Shown one piece after another: positions 9,139 to 18,777 of a stretch of 64,000 nucleotides of DNA. The first letter of the stretch is position 1, and each line of letters begins with the position of its first letter. Origin of the DNA: Sodalis glossinidius str. 'morsitans' (GTDB lineage Bacteria > Pseudomonadota > Gammaproteobacteria > Enterobacterales > Enterobacteriaceae). Under the pieces are notes generated by a model. The model saw nothing but the letters and a program-made list of their open reading frames with translations. It was not told the origin of the DNA and searched no databases. The position numbers were made by a program, and so were the translations under genes. The DNA is taken from the NCBI RefSeq assembly GCF_000010085.1, contig NC_007712.1, positions 4,092,001 through 4,156,000 on the forward strand, written 5' to 3'.

Positions 9139-10683
9139 TTAATCCGCCAGGAACAAACGAAACGCCGGATTGGCGGTGACATCGTGGCATTCATAGCCCA
9201 ATGCCAACAGGTGATGATCGAACTCCGGCTCACGCTCCGCCAGTTCAAAGCCCGCCAAGACCCGGCCGAAATCCGTGCCGTGACTGCGGTAGTGGAATAA
9301 GGTGATATTCCAGCGCGTGCCCAGCGTGTAGAGGAATTTCAGCAATGCTCCCGGGGATTCGGGGAACTCGAAGCTGTACAAACGCTCGCGCAGCGGTTTC
9401 GACGGTCGCCCACCCACCATATAGCGGACATGCAGCTTGGCCATTTCGTCGTCGGATAGATCCGCCACCTGATAGCCGCCGGCAACCATCTCCGCCAGGA
9501 TTTCCTCGCGCTCCTCGCACCCGCGCGTCAGCCTGACGCCGACGAAAATACAGGCGTTGTCGGCATCGCTGTAGCGATAATTGAACTCCGTTACCGGCCG
9601 ACCGCCTAGGAGCTCGCAGAAGGCCAGAAAACTGCCCTTCCTTTCCGGAATGGTCACCGCCATCAGCGCCTCGCGTTGCTCGCCCAGCTCGCAGCGCTCC
9701 GAGACATAGCGCAGGCCATGGAAATTGACATTAGCGCCGGACAGTACGTGCGCCAGACGCTCATCCCGGATCCCGTGTTGTTGGACATATTTTTTCATCC
9801 CCGCCAGCGCCAGCGCGCCGGAGGGTTCGGCAATCGCCCGTACGTCCTCAAACAAATCTTTTACCGCCGCGCAAATCGCGTCGCTGTCCACGGTGACCAC
9901 ATCATCAAGGTAATCGCGGCAAAGACGGAAGGTTTCATCGCCGATACGCCTTACCGCCACCCCCTCAGCAAACAGACCGACCCGCTGTAAATCCACCGGC
10001 TCGCCGGCGTGTAGCGCCGCCGCCAGACAGGCGGACTCTTCCGCTTCGACGCCGATGACTTTGATCTGTGGCATCAGATGCTTTATCAACACCGCCACGC
10101 CCGCCGCCAGACCGCCGCCGCCCACCGGCACAAATATGCGGTCCAGATGGGCGTCTTGCTGAAGCAGCTCCATCGCCAGCGTCCCCTGCCCGGCGATCAC
10201 CGCAGGATGATCGAACGGCGGCACAAAAGTCATATGGCGTTCGCGCGCCAGCGCAATGGCTTTGGCCTTAGCTTCATCAAAGTTGGCGCCGAACAACAGC
10301 GGCTCGCCGCCGAAGCCGCGCACCGCATCCACTTTGATATCGGCGGTGTTGGTCGGCATGACAATAAGCGACGGAATGCCGAGCTGGCTGGCGGACAACG
10401 CCACCCCTTGGGCATGGTTGCCCGCCGAGGCGGTAATGACGCCGCACGCGCGCTGTGCTTCGCTGAACCCCTCAATCATCGCGTAAGCGCCCCGCAGTTT
10501 AAAGCTGTGCACCGGCTGACGGTCTTCACGTTTCACCAGTACGGTATTGCCGAGGCGTTCCGACACTTTATTCATCACCTGCAGCGGTGTCACCTGGGCC
10601 ACTTCATACACCTGCGCGCGTAACGCCGCGCGCAGGTACTCCGCAGGGCAGGGCTCGGCGGAAAACGGTTGAGACTCAGCCAT
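9139..10683 (-). CDS. ilvA: Biosynthetic threonine deaminase
   Basis: PLP enzyme converting threonine to 2-oxobutyrate, committing carbon to isoleucine and feedback-inhibited by isoleucine. The 514 residues equal the E. coli length. The PLP lysine lies in PVHSFKLRGAY (near residue 62), and the glycine-rich phosphate loop is VPVGGGGLAAG. The C-terminal half carries two ACT-like regulatory subdomains (ERKGSFLAFCELLG and ESPGALLKFLYTLG). It is the last gene of the ilvGMEDA run, 6 bases after ilvD. It is intact. Confidence 0.97.
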   Translation of the reverse strand: MAESQPFSAEPCPAEYLRAALRAQVYEVAQVTPLQVMNKVSERLGNTVLVKREDRQPVHSFKLRGAYAMIEGFSEAQRACGVITASAGNHAQGVALSASQLGIPSLIVMPTNTADIKVDAVRGFGGEPLLFGANFDEAKAKAIALARERHMTFVPPFDHPAVIAGQGTLAMELLQQDAHLDRIFVPVGGGGLAAGVAVLIKHLMPQIKVIGVEAEESACLAAALHAGEPVDLQRVGLFAEGVAVRRIGDETFRLCRDYLDDVVTVDSDAICAAVKDLFEDVRAIAEPSGALALAGMKKYVQQHGIRDERLAHVLSGANVNFHGLRYVSERCELGEQREALMAVTIPERKGSFLAFCELLGGRPVTEFNYRYSDADNACIFVGVRLTRGCEEREEILAEMVAGGYQVADLSDDEMAKLHVRYMVGGRPSKPLRERLYSFEFPESPGALLKFLYTLGTRWNITLFHYRSHGTDFGRVLAGFELAEREPEFDHHLLALGYECHDVTANPAFRLFLAD

Positions 10684-10689
10684 GGTGCC

Positions 10690-12546
10690 TTATCCTCCCA
10701 ACTTGGCTTTATCGCGCACCGCGCCTTTGTCTGCACTGGTCGCCAAACTGGCATAGGCTTTCAGGGCGAACGACACCTGCCGTTCACGCGCGACCGGCGT
10801 CCAGGCCGCAGCACCGCGCGCCAGTTCGGTCTCGCGCCGTGCCGCCAGTTCGCTGTCGGCCACATCCAGCACAATACCGCGGCCGGCGATATTGATATCG
10901 ATAATATCGCCATCGCGCACCAGCCCGATCAGGCCGCCGCTGGCGGCTTCTGGCGACACATGGCCGATAGACAGTCCCGAAGTACCGCCAGAAAAGCGGC
11001 CATCGGTAATCAGAGCGCAGCTTTTACCCAGTCCCACGGATTTAAGGAAGGTAGTCGGATAGAGCATTTCCTGCATCCCCGGACCGCCTTTCGGGCCTTC
11101 GTAGCGAATAACGACTACATCGCCGGCAACCACCTTACCGCCAAGAATCGCCTCCGACGCGGCTTCCTGACTTTCATATACTTTGGCCGGACCGCGGAAT
11201 ACCAGGCTACCTTTGTCAACGCCGGCGGTTTTCACTATACAGCCGTCTTCGGCAATGTTGCCGTACAGCACCGCCAGCCCACCGTCCTGGCTGTAGGCGA
11301 ATTCACGGGCGCGGATACAGCCTTCCTGACGGTCGGTGTCCAGCGACGGCCAGCGACAATCCTGGGAAAACGCCTGTGTGGTACGAATGCCCGCAGGCCC
11401 CGCGGCATACATGCTTTTTACCGCCGCGTCATCGCTCACCATGACATCATAGCGCGCCAGGGTTTCCGGCAGCGACAAACCGAGCACATTGTGCACATCG
11501 CCATTAAGCAGCCCGCTGCGGCCCAGCTCGCCGAGAATGCCGATAACGCCGCCGGAGCGGTGTACATCTTCCATATGATACTTTTGGGTGCTGGGCGCAA
11601 CCTTGCATAAGTGCGGCACTTTGCGCGACAGGCGATCGATATCCGCCATGGTAAAGTCCACTTCGCCTTCCTGCGCCGCGGCAAGCAGATGGAGCACAGT
11701 GTTGGTCGAGCCGCCCATGGCGATATCCAGGGTCATGGCGTTTTCAAACGCCGCTTTGCTGGCGATACTGCGCGGCAACGCGCTGGTATCATCTTGTTCA
11801 TAATAGCGTTTGGCTAAGCCGACGATACGCTCGCCGGCGTTCAAGAACAGCTGCTTGCGGTCGGCGTGGGTCGCCAGCAGTGAACCATTGCCCGGCTGCG
11901 AAAGGCCGAGCGCCTCGGTGAGACAGTTCATCGAGTTGGCGGTAAACATCCCCGAGCACGATCCACAGGTCGGACAGGCGGAACGCTCGATCTGGTTGCT
12001 ATCTTCATCCGAGACGTCGGGATTAGCGCCTTGAATCATGGCGTCTATCAGGTCCAGCTTGATGATTTTGTCCAACAGCTTGGTTTTCCCGGCTTCCATC
12101 GGGCCGCCAGAGACAAAGATGACCGGTATGTTCAGGCGCAAGGACGCCATCAGCATGCCGGGAGTGATTTTATCGCAGTTGGAAATACATACCATGGCGT
12201 CGGCACAGTGGGCATTCACCATGTATTCCACCGAATCGGCGATAAGCTCGCGCGAGGGCAGAGAGTACAGCATGCCGCCGTGCCCCATCGCAATACCGTC
12301 GTCCACCGCAATGGTGTTGAACTCCTTCGCGACGCCGCCGGACGCTTCGATCTGTTCGGCGACCAGTTTACCCAAATCGCGCAGATGGACGTGGCCCGGC
12401 ACAAACTGGGTAAAGGAGTTGACCACGGCGATAATCGGTTTGCCAAAATCGTCGTCGGTCATTCCCGTGGCGCGCCACAGGGCGCGTGCACCGGCCATAT
12501 TTCGGCCGTGCGTGGTGGTAGCGGAACGGTACTTAGGCATGCTCAT
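10690..12546 (-). CDS. ilvD: Dihydroxy-acid dehydratase
   Basis: Iron-sulfur dehydratase, the third common step of branched-chain amino acid synthesis. The 618 residues compare with 616 in E. coli. Conserved cysteine motifs are SNCDKITPGMLMA (about 121-133) and CPTCGSCSGMFTANSMNC (about 192-209). The C-terminal active-site region includes DGRFSGGTSGLSIGHVSPEA. It lies between ilvE (59 bases upstream) and ilvA (6 bases downstream) in one minus-strand operon. It is intact. Confidence 0.98.
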   Translation of the reverse strand: MSMPKYRSATTTHGRNMAGARALWRATGMTDDDFGKPIIAVVNSFTQFVPGHVHLRDLGKLVAEQIEASGGVAKEFNTIAVDDGIAMGHGGMLYSLPSRELIADSVEYMVNAHCADAMVCISNCDKITPGMLMASLRLNIPVIFVSGGPMEAGKTKLLDKIIKLDLIDAMIQGANPDVSDEDSNQIERSACPTCGSCSGMFTANSMNCLTEALGLSQPGNGSLLATHADRKQLFLNAGERIVGLAKRYYEQDDTSALPRSIASKAAFENAMTLDIAMGGSTNTVLHLLAAAQEGEVDFTMADIDRLSRKVPHLCKVAPSTQKYHMEDVHRSGGVIGILGELGRSGLLNGDVHNVLGLSLPETLARYDVMVSDDAAVKSMYAAGPAGIRTTQAFSQDCRWPSLDTDRQEGCIRAREFAYSQDGGLAVLYGNIAEDGCIVKTAGVDKGSLVFRGPAKVYESQEAASEAILGGKVVAGDVVVIRYEGPKGGPGMQEMLYPTTFLKSVGLGKSCALITDGRFSGGTSGLSIGHVSPEAASGGLIGLVRDGDIIDINIAGRGIVLDVADSELAARRETELARGAAAWTPVARERQVSFALKAYASLATSADKGAVRDKAKLGG

Positions 12547-12605
12547 AACTCCAGTTATTCAGATGGCCAGGGCAGCCGCAGCGCCGCGGCACGAAAGCGT
12601 TATCG

Positions 12606-13535
12606 TTATTGATTGACCGGATCCAGCCAGCCCCATTTATCTTCAGTCTCGCCGGTAAACAAGCCGAAGAACGCCTGCTGCAATTGCTTGGTCACCGGGC
12701 CGCATTTACCGATGCCGACTTTGATGCCGTCAACGCTGCGCACCGGGGTAATCTCGGCGGCGGTACCGGACATAAAGACTTCGTCGGCCAAATAGAGGGA
12801 CTCACGGGACAAGACCTGTTCCCGCACTTCCAGCCCGGCCGCGATGGCCAGCTTGATAATGGCGTCGCGCGTAATGCCGGGCAGCGCGGATGAGGTGAAC
12901 GGCGGCGTAAACAAAATACCGTCCTTCACTTCAAACAAATTCTCGCCGGCACCTTCGGAGACATAACCATGTACGTCCAGCGCGATACCCTCTTGATAAC
13001 CATGGCGGCGGGCTTCGCTGCCCACCAGCATTGAAGACAGGTAATTGCCGCCGGCTTTGACCGCGGTAGGGATAGTATTGGCCGCCGCGCGGTTCCACGA
13101 AGACACCATCGCGTCGATCCCCTGATCCAGGGCTTCTTCGCCCAGATAAGCGCCCCAGGGGAACGCGGCGATAATGACGTCGGTGGTATAGCCCGCCGGC
13201 GGGTTAACGCCCATGCCGACATCTCCGACAAACACCAGCGGTCGGATGTAGGCGCTGACCAGGTTATTTTTCAGTATAACGGCGCGCGTGGCCGCCATAA
13301 GCTCATCGACACTTTGCGTGACCGGCATGCGATAGATTTTGGCCGAGTTGTGTAGGCGCTGCATGTGTTCACGATGACGAAATACCACCGGGCCTTTATG
13401 CGAATCGTAGCAACGTACACCTTCAAAGACTGATGACCCGTAATGCAGCGCATGCGACATTACATGGACTTTGGCTTCTGCCCACGGAACCATTTCACCG
13501 TTAAACCAAATGAAATCAGCTTTCTTCGTTGTCAT
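12606..13535 (-). CDS. ilvE: Branched-chain amino acid aminotransferase
   Basis: PLP class IV transaminase for the last step of valine, isoleucine and leucine synthesis. The 309 residues match the E. coli length. The N-terminus MTTKKADFIWFNGEMVPW, the arginine-bearing YIRPLVFVGDVGMG and the PLP-lysine region AVKAGGNYLSSMLVG are all present, as is FMSGTAAEITPV. It follows ilvM by 22 bases on the minus strand. It is intact. Confidence 0.98.
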   Translation of the reverse strand: MTTKKADFIWFNGEMVPWAEAKVHVMSHALHYGSSVFEGVRCYDSHKGPVVFRHREHMQRLHNSAKIYRMPVTQSVDELMAATRAVILKNNLVSAYIRPLVFVGDVGMGVNPPAGYTTDVIIAAFPWGAYLGEEALDQGIDAMVSSWNRAAANTIPTAVKAGGNYLSSMLVGSEARRHGYQEGIALDVHGYVSEGAGENLFEVKDGILFTPPFTSSALPGITRDAIIKLAIAAGLEVREQVLSRESLYLADEVFMSGTAAEITPVRSVDGIKVGIGKCGPVTKQLQQAFFGLFTGETEDKWGWLDPVNQ

Positions 13536-13557
13536 TTTTTTCTTTCCTTACCCGGCC

Positions 13558-13815
13558 TTAGGCACGTATTTTTTGTGTTGTTAATTGCTGGATCTCGACA
13601 CAGGAAACATCCATTAGTTTGCTTAATTGTGCAGACAATAAGTCCACAGACCGCTTGCTGGCAACGGTCAAATGAATATTTATATTTTCAACCTCCGCGC
13701 GCGGCGTCATATTTAAGGCGCACAGTTCAAAACCGCGGTGGCGGACAACCCGCAATATACGTTCCACGACTTCCGGGCGAAAGCGCGCCTGAATGGAAAG
13801 GGAATGTTGCATCAT
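13558..13815 (-). CDS. ilvM: Acetolactate synthase II small regulatory subunit
   Basis: ACT-domain subunit that pairs with IlvG. The 85-residue product starts MMQHSLSIQARFRPEVVERIL and retains VVRHRGFELCALNM, typical of IlvM (87 in E. coli). Its start overlaps the ilvG stop by four bases (ATGA), implying translational coupling. It is intact. Confidence 0.95.
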   Translation of the reverse strand: MMQHSLSIQARFRPEVVERILRVVRHRGFELCALNMTPRAEVENINIHLTVASKRSVDLLSAQLSKLMDVSCVEIQQLTTQKIRA

Positions 13816-15458
13816 AATGATTTCTCCAGCATGGTTTCATTACCGGCGCCGGGAGGCACCAGGGGCCAGACATTCTCAAGCTCATCGATAGAGACATGCA
13901 GCAGGAACGGTCCTGGTTGGTTAAACAGGGAGTCAAGCGCCTGCGGGATTTGGTCTTTACGGGTGATATGCAGGCCGGGAATATTGAAGGCGCTGGCCAG
14001 CGTGAGAAAATCGGGGTTATCGGTCAGGGTGGTTTCGCTATAACGTTTATCGAAGAACAATTGCTGCCATTGACGGACCATGCCTAAGCGCTGATTATCC
14101 AGCAGCACGATCTTCAGCGGTAACCGTTTTCGCTTAATCGTGGTCAGCTCCTGCACATTCATCATGAAGGAGCCGTCGCCGGAGATGCAGATGACGGTAT
14201 CCTCCAGCCGCGCAATTTGCGCTCCTATCGCGGCGGGAATGCCGAATCCCATAGTCCCCAGGCCGCTGGAGGTGATGAAATTCTCCGGCCGGCTGAAACG
14301 CATATGCTGGGCGGCCCACATTTGATGTTGCCCGACATCAGTGGTCACCACAGCCTCGTCGGGGGCGCGATCGCTGATGGCCCGCAGCAGCGCCGGGGCG
14401 TAAATCCCCGCGCCGGGATTGTCATAGCGCCAGCGGTACTCCGCTTTCAGCGCCTGGGTCTCAACGCGCCAGGCGTCGATAGACAACGGTTGCGCCAGCG
14501 CCGGCAGCAGATGATTCAAATCTCCCAGCAGCGCGATGTGCGCCTGGCGCAACTTGCCCAACTCGGCAGGATCTATATCCAGATGAATCACCTTGGCATG
14601 GGGAGCAAACGCATTCAGCCGGCCGGTCACCCGATCGTCGAAACGCGCGCCAACCGCGATCAGCAAATCGCAGGCCTGTACCGCCAGATTGGCGGCCTGA
14701 TTGCCATGCATACCCAGCATGCCTAAATAACAAGCATCATCGACATCCGGCGCACCCAGACCTTTTAGCGTCGCCACGGCGGGAAGGCCGGTTTGGGTAA
14801 TCAATTGCCGCAACGCCGGAACCGCACCGGCCATGCCGACGCCGCCGCCGACATAGAGAATCGGGCGTGTCGCCTGGCGCATCAGCCGACGCGCGCCATC
14901 CAGATCGCCCTGAATGCTGCTGGCCTGATCGTCGAGACTCAGTAAATGCGGCGTCAGATCGCCGTCCGCCAATTGAATATCTTTGGGAATATCAATCAAA
15001 ACGGGTCCCGTGCGCCCGCTGGTGGCGATAGCGAAGGCTTCGGTGATGATGCCTGGCAGCGCGTCCAGCGACTCCACCAGAAAGCTATGTTTCGTACAGG
15101 CGAGCGACAGGCCCAGTACATCAATCTCTTGAAAAGCGTCGGTGCCGATGAACGCCGACCCGACCTGCCCAGTGATCGCCACAACCGGCACCGAATCCAA
15201 TAAAGCATCGGCCAGCCCGGTAATAAGGTTGGTGGCGCCAGGGCCGGAGGTAGCGATGCACACGCCCACTTTACCGGTAGCCCGTGCGTAGCCGATTGCT
15301 GCGATGGCCGCGCCCTGCTCATGACGGCATAGCAGGTGTTCCACCCCGCCGTCGAATAGCGCGTCGTATACCGGCATGATAGCGCCGCCGGGGTAGCCGA
15401 AAACCATGTCCACACCCTGTGCCCGCAGCGCCTGTATTACCCATTGAGCTCCATTCAT
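13812..15458 (-). CDS. ilvG: Acetolactate synthase II large (catalytic) subunit
   Basis: ThDP-dependent enzyme condensing pyruvate with pyruvate or 2-oxobutyrate, the first common step of branched-chain synthesis; isozyme II is characteristically valine-resistant. The 548 residues are full length and uninterrupted, unlike the frameshifted ilvG of E. coli K-12. It starts MNGAQWVIQALRAQGVDMVF. The pyrimidine-side glutamate is in CRHEQGAAIAA, and the ThDP/Mg motif is GDGSFMMNVQEL with downstream N in LLDNQRLGMVRQ. First enzyme gene after the ilvL leader. Confidence 0.97.
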   Translation of the reverse strand: MNGAQWVIQALRAQGVDMVFGYPGGAIMPVYDALFDGGVEHLLCRHEQGAAIAAIGYARATGKVGVCIATSGPGATNLITGLADALLDSVPVVAITGQVGSAFIGTDAFQEIDVLGLSLACTKHSFLVESLDALPGIITEAFAIATSGRTGPVLIDIPKDIQLADGDLTPHLLSLDDQASSIQGDLDGARRLMRQATRPILYVGGGVGMAGAVPALRQLITQTGLPAVATLKGLGAPDVDDACYLGMLGMHGNQAANLAVQACDLLIAVGARFDDRVTGRLNAFAPHAKVIHLDIDPAELGKLRQAHIALLGDLNHLLPALAQPLSIDAWRVETQALKAEYRWRYDNPGAGIYAPALLRAISDRAPDEAVVTTDVGQHQMWAAQHMRFSRPENFITSSGLGTMGFGIPAAIGAQIARLEDTVICISGDGSFMMNVQELTTIKRKRLPLKIVLLDNQRLGMVRQWQQLFFDKRYSETTLTDNPDFLTLASAFNIPGLHITRKDQIPQALDSLFNQPGPFLLHVSIDELENVWPLVPPGAGNETMLEKSL

Positions 15459-15543
15459 GGTTAGTTCCCCGCCTTCGCGCCGCAGGGACAGAACAATATT
15501 CTAATTATCATTGAGTGTTCTCCTGTCGCTTGATTGATGCCCC

Positions 15544-15578
15544 AAAAAAAACCCCCGACCAGTTGGTACGGGGGTTTT
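15544..15578 (-). terminator. ilvGMEDA attenuator terminator
   Basis: On the minus strand CCCCCGTACC...ACTGGTCGGGGG forms a GC hairpin (about 15552-15574) followed directly by eight T. It lies between the ilvL stop and ilvG. Position and structure are those of the terminator arm of the ilv attenuator: stalled translation of ilvL at Val, Ile or Leu codons would favour the antiterminator and read-through into ilvG. Confidence 0.92.
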
Positions 15579-15596
15579 CTTGAGATTTAAGCTTGT

Positions 15597-15698
15597 TTAG
15601 TAAGCTTTTCTTCGTCCAAGTGCAGCCCCGCACGGTGGGATAATAATCACCACCACGCTAATCACGACTAGGCTAATCACTTGAACAACAGCTTTCAT
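15597..15698 (-). CDS. ilvL: ilv operon leader peptide
   Basis: Short 33-residue frame that I read directly from the minus strand. It begins MKAVVQVISLVVISVVVIII and continues PPCGAALGRRKAY before TAA. Fifteen of 33 residues are Val, Ile or Leu (8 V, 5 I, 2 L), giving the regulatory codon cluster. The E. coli leader shares the SLVVISVVVIIIPPCGAALG core. It is followed by the attenuator hairpin and then ilvG. It senses charged branched-chain tRNAs through ribosome stalling. Confidence 0.95.
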   Translation of the reverse strand: MKAVVQVISLVVISVVVIIIPPCGAALGRRKAY

Positions 15699-15741
15699 AA
15701 ATAGGTTTTCATTATGTTGGCATCGAATGAATACCTATAGA

Positions 15742-15769
15742 GTTATCACAGTTAGTGTAAGCGTGACAA
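15742..15769 (-). promoter_or_regulatory. Putative ilvLGMEDA promoter
   Basis: On the minus strand TTGTCA (15764-15769) and GATAAC (15742-15747) are 16 bases apart, about 44 bases upstream of the ilvL start. The hexamers match the sigma-70 consensus 5/6 and 4/6. Assignment is by position and similarity only. Confidence 0.5.
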
Positions 15770-16277
15770 CTAATTTCGTTTTCACCATAGCAGACATGAC
15801 CAGGAATCATGCTTCTAACCTATGATTTATATTGGGTTATTTTTAAGTGAAAATTTTTCATGTTAGCCGGGGATAACTCCCTTGAGGCACCCTAGGCGCA
15901 GATCATTTGTGATAGGAAGGGGAGCGTGCACGACCAGTGATATGCAGGCCGTTGCAAGAGTGTATACGCATTGATGGGAGTTAGGTGGGGGAGAAGTTGG
16001 ATATAGGCGGGGGTTAGGCGGAAAGCGATCATTGTCCGCCTCCCTCTTTTCACGCGTCCTGGATGTCGCTACGGGTATAAGACAGGATAGTGGCGCAGCG
16101 AGTCCGGGAGACCCGCCCCTGCAACCAGAAAAGACGATCGCCATTGTGTCTTTTGCCGCAATGCTGCAATGGCAATGTTTTTTTTCACGGTTGTGCTGCA
16201 CTTCCCATCACCCCCCCTCCACGCCACCACAATGACTGACATACTCAGCTCCGGTTAAAAAGGAAGGCCTCATCGCA

Positions 16278-17462
16278 ATGGCGACAATTTATACCCGCGG
16301 GTTGATCGGCATCCATGCGCCCTTTATGACGGTAGAGGCACATGCGGGTAAAGGGCTGCCCGCTTTCACCCTGGTGGGGTTGCCGGAAAGCACCGTGCGC
16401 GCGGCGCGGGATCGGGTGCGCAGCGCCATCCTTAACAGCGGATATCAATTCCCCGCCCGGTGCATCACCGTGAATCTGGTGCCGGCGGATCTGCCGAAAG
16501 AAGGGGCGAGCTACGATTTACCGGTCGCACTCGCTATCCTTGCCGCAACGCAACAGATTCCCTGTACGCGGCTTGACCAGCACGAGTTTCTTGGCGAGCT
16601 GTCGCTCGCCGGGGAGTTGCGGGGGGGTGTACGGCGCTATACCGGCCGCCCATGGCGCGGCGGCCGACGGGCGGCAGCTTATCCTGCCCCAAGCCAATAG
16701 TGAGGAAATCGCGCTGCTGCCGGACAGCCAGGCCTATCTCGCCGGTTGTTTGCACCAGGTGTGCCGTTTCCTACAGGGCAACGACGCGCTGACCTTCGCC
16801 GATCCGACTGCATTCACCCAGCTGACCCCGCCTGACGGCGGTGATCTTGCGGAGGTTATCGGCCAGCAGCACGCCAGGCGCGCGCTGTAAATTGCCGCCG
16901 CTGTCGGATGACGAGGCCATGGAAACCGCCACCATCACCAGCCTGGTCAGCATCAGCAGCGCGAACCGCTGGAGACGGACGAAATCCATATCGCACGGGT
17001 CCAGGCCAGCATCTGCCTGCCGGCGCGCTTCCAGCTGGTAGCGGCGATGAATCCCAGCCCTTCCGGCGATCGCAGCGGCGTACACGCCCGCTGTGGAGCC
17101 GCCGAGATAGTACGCTATCTGAATCGCCTGTCGGGTCCATTTCTCGATCGCTTCGATCTGTCGGTGGACGTTCCGCTGCTGCAGCCCGGCGAGGACAGCG
17201 CGCGCAGAGCCTCAACGCCAGATTGAGCAATACGCAGCTGGCGCAATGCTGTCATTTGTCGGAAGCCGATGGCCTATTTCTGGAAAATGCGCTAACGGCG
17301 CTGGGATTATCGGTACGTGCCTGGCATCGCCTATTAAAGGTAGCCCGTACCCTAGCAGATCTGGCGGGTGAAGCCCACATTAGCCGGATTCATCTGGCGG
17401 AAGCGCTCAGCTATCGCTGCATTGACCGGCTGCTGCACGAACTGTGGCAGCAGCGGGAATAA
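16278..17462 (+). pseudogene. yifB: yifB/comM-type Mg-chelatase-like AAA ATPase, broken
   Basis: The first 113 codons are a good YifB N-terminus (MATIYTRGLIGIHAPFMTVE, LVGLPESTVRAARDRV). The frame is then lost in a GC-rich patch near 16620 and resumes in another frame (GRQLILPQANSEEIALL ... EVIGQQHARRAL). The central ATPase with its Walker motifs is largely missing or scrambled. A C-terminal piece reappears (SNTQLAQCCHLSEADGLFLE ... HISRIHLAEALSYR) to 17462. The remnant is about 1.19 kb against about 1.52 kb in E. coli, so deletions as well as frameshifts occurred. Position before maoP matches E. coli. Confidence 0.92.
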
Positions 17463-17496
17463 CAGAGAGATTAAAGGGGCCGCAGCCCCTTCTTTA

Positions 17497-17835
17497 TCAA
17501 TCTTCGGTGTCGGTGTAGTCTTCCACCACATCCATCTGCGGTTTACCGCCGGAAAGGGTATGAAAACGCTTGGGACGGCGAGTATGCTCTATGTACTTGA
17601 ACCAAACCTTCTCATGTTCATTGGTGGGGGCAAGTTCACCGTGGCACACCGCAACAAACTGCCACTCATCCTCAGTTACCGGCTCTCGTTTGCCACTATC
17701 AAGATCATTGTAGGCATGGCCGCAACGCTCCAATAATTGCGCTTCCCGAATGGTAAAATGACCATGCCGGGAGAAGCCGCGAGGATAATTTTTGTTATCA
17801 AAATAACGATTAGTAGTAAAAAAGCTGTCCGCCAT
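17497..17835 (-). CDS. maoP: Macrodomain Ori organisation protein MaoP
   Basis: Small protein (former yifE) that in E. coli acts with the nearby maoS site to organise the Ori macrodomain. I start at MADSFFTTNRYFDNK (base 17835), giving 112 residues, exactly the E. coli length; an upstream extension to 17865 is less likely. Core motifs NYPRGFSRHGHFT, LLERCGHAYNDLDSGKREPV and KRPKRFHTLSGGKP-like RRPKRFHTLSGGKP are preserved. It diverges from hdfR across 120 bases, where maoS would be expected; I cannot confirm that site by eye. Confidence 0.94.
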   Translation of the reverse strand: MADSFFTTNRYFDNKNYPRGFSRHGHFTIREAQLLERCGHAYNDLDSGKREPVTEDEWQFVAVCHGELAPTNEHEKVWFKYIEHTRRPKRFHTLSGGKPQMDVVEDYTDTED

Positions 17836-17955
17836 CTTACGCGCTCCCACCTCTACATAAGCCATGCTGTTTATGGCGCGGAGTATTAGTTAGGCTTGAC
17901 TTTCTGTAAAACGAAACATTTTAATCAGTAAGACAAAATTTTTTTGGAGAGCGTA

Positions 17956-18777
17956 GTGGACTCGGAATTACTGAAAACATTCTTGGAAGTAAGCCGTACC
18001 CGACATTTTGGGCGTGCGGCGGAAGCACTCTATTTGACACAATCGGCGGTAAGTTTTCGCATCCGCCAGTTGGAAACACAGCTCGGCGTCAGCCTTTTCA
18101 CCCGCCATAGGAATAATATTCGCTTGACGGCGGCGGGCGAACGGCTATTGCCCTATGCTGAAAATCTGATGGTTACCTGGCAGGTCGCCAAGCAGGAAGT
18201 GACGCGCTCGTTACAGCACAATCCGCTGTCCATCGGCGCCAGCGCCTCGCTGTGGGAAGCATGGCTGGGGGACTGGCTGCAAAATCTTTATCAACAATGG
18301 CCGGATCTACAATTGGAAGCACGCATTGCCCTGCGTCAGGGGCTGATAAAAGAGCTGCACGAACGCCAATTGGATTTGCTGATTACCACCGAAGCGCCAA
18401 AAATGGAAGAGTTAGCCAGTCAGCAGCTCGGCAGTTTCTCCCTGACGCTGTTTACCGATGTCAACGGCGCGTCAGTAAGCGACAGACGTCCCTATATTCA
18501 GCTTGAATGGGGCGCCGATTTTCACACGCATGAAAACCGGCTGCAGTTAAACCAGCAGGCGCCGCTCGTCACAACGACTTCGGCGCAGTTGACGCGCCAA
18601 CTATTGCAGGTCACTGCCGCCTGCGCCTTTCTGCCCAGTCATTGGGCCCAACGCTTCGCGGATTTGCGATCTGTCAACGATGTGCCGTCGATAGTCCGTC
18701 CGCTGTATGCGGTGTGGTTACAAAACAGCGATCAGCGTCCGATGATTAGACAGCTATTAAAAACCGCCGTGCTATAA
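17956..18777 (+). CDS. hdfR: LysR-type regulator HdfR
   Basis: LysR regulator known in E. coli as a repressor of the flagellar master operon flhDC. I choose GTG at 17956 (VDSELLKTFLEVSRTRHFGR) because a TTGGAGA Shine-Dalgarno lies just upstream and the E. coli protein begins MDTELLKTF. This gives 273 residues (279 in E. coli). The HTH covers about residues 1-60 (LYLTQSAVSFRIRQLETQLG); the effector domain includes IGASASLWEAWL and QLDLLITTEAPKMEEL. The 3' end overlaps the dead yjfF by six bases. It is intact. Confidence 0.93.
   Translation: MDSELLKTFLEVSRTRHFGRAAEALYLTQSAVSFRIRQLETQLGVSLFTRHRNNIRLTAAGERLLPYAENLMVTWQVAKQEVTRSLQHNPLSIGASASLWEAWLGDWLQNLYQQWPDLQLEARIALRQGLIKELHERQLDLLITTEAPKMEELASQQLGSFSLTLFTDVNGASVSDRRPYIQLEWGADFHTHENRLQLNQQAPLVTTTSAQLTRQLLQVTAACAFLPSHWAQRFADLRSVNDVPSIVRPLYAVWLQNSDQRPMIRQLLKTAVL

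Noticed and set aside
15863..16201. 112-codon minus-strand frame upstream of yifB
   Set aside because: No recognisable motif, unusual composition and no ribosome-binding site; probably chance.
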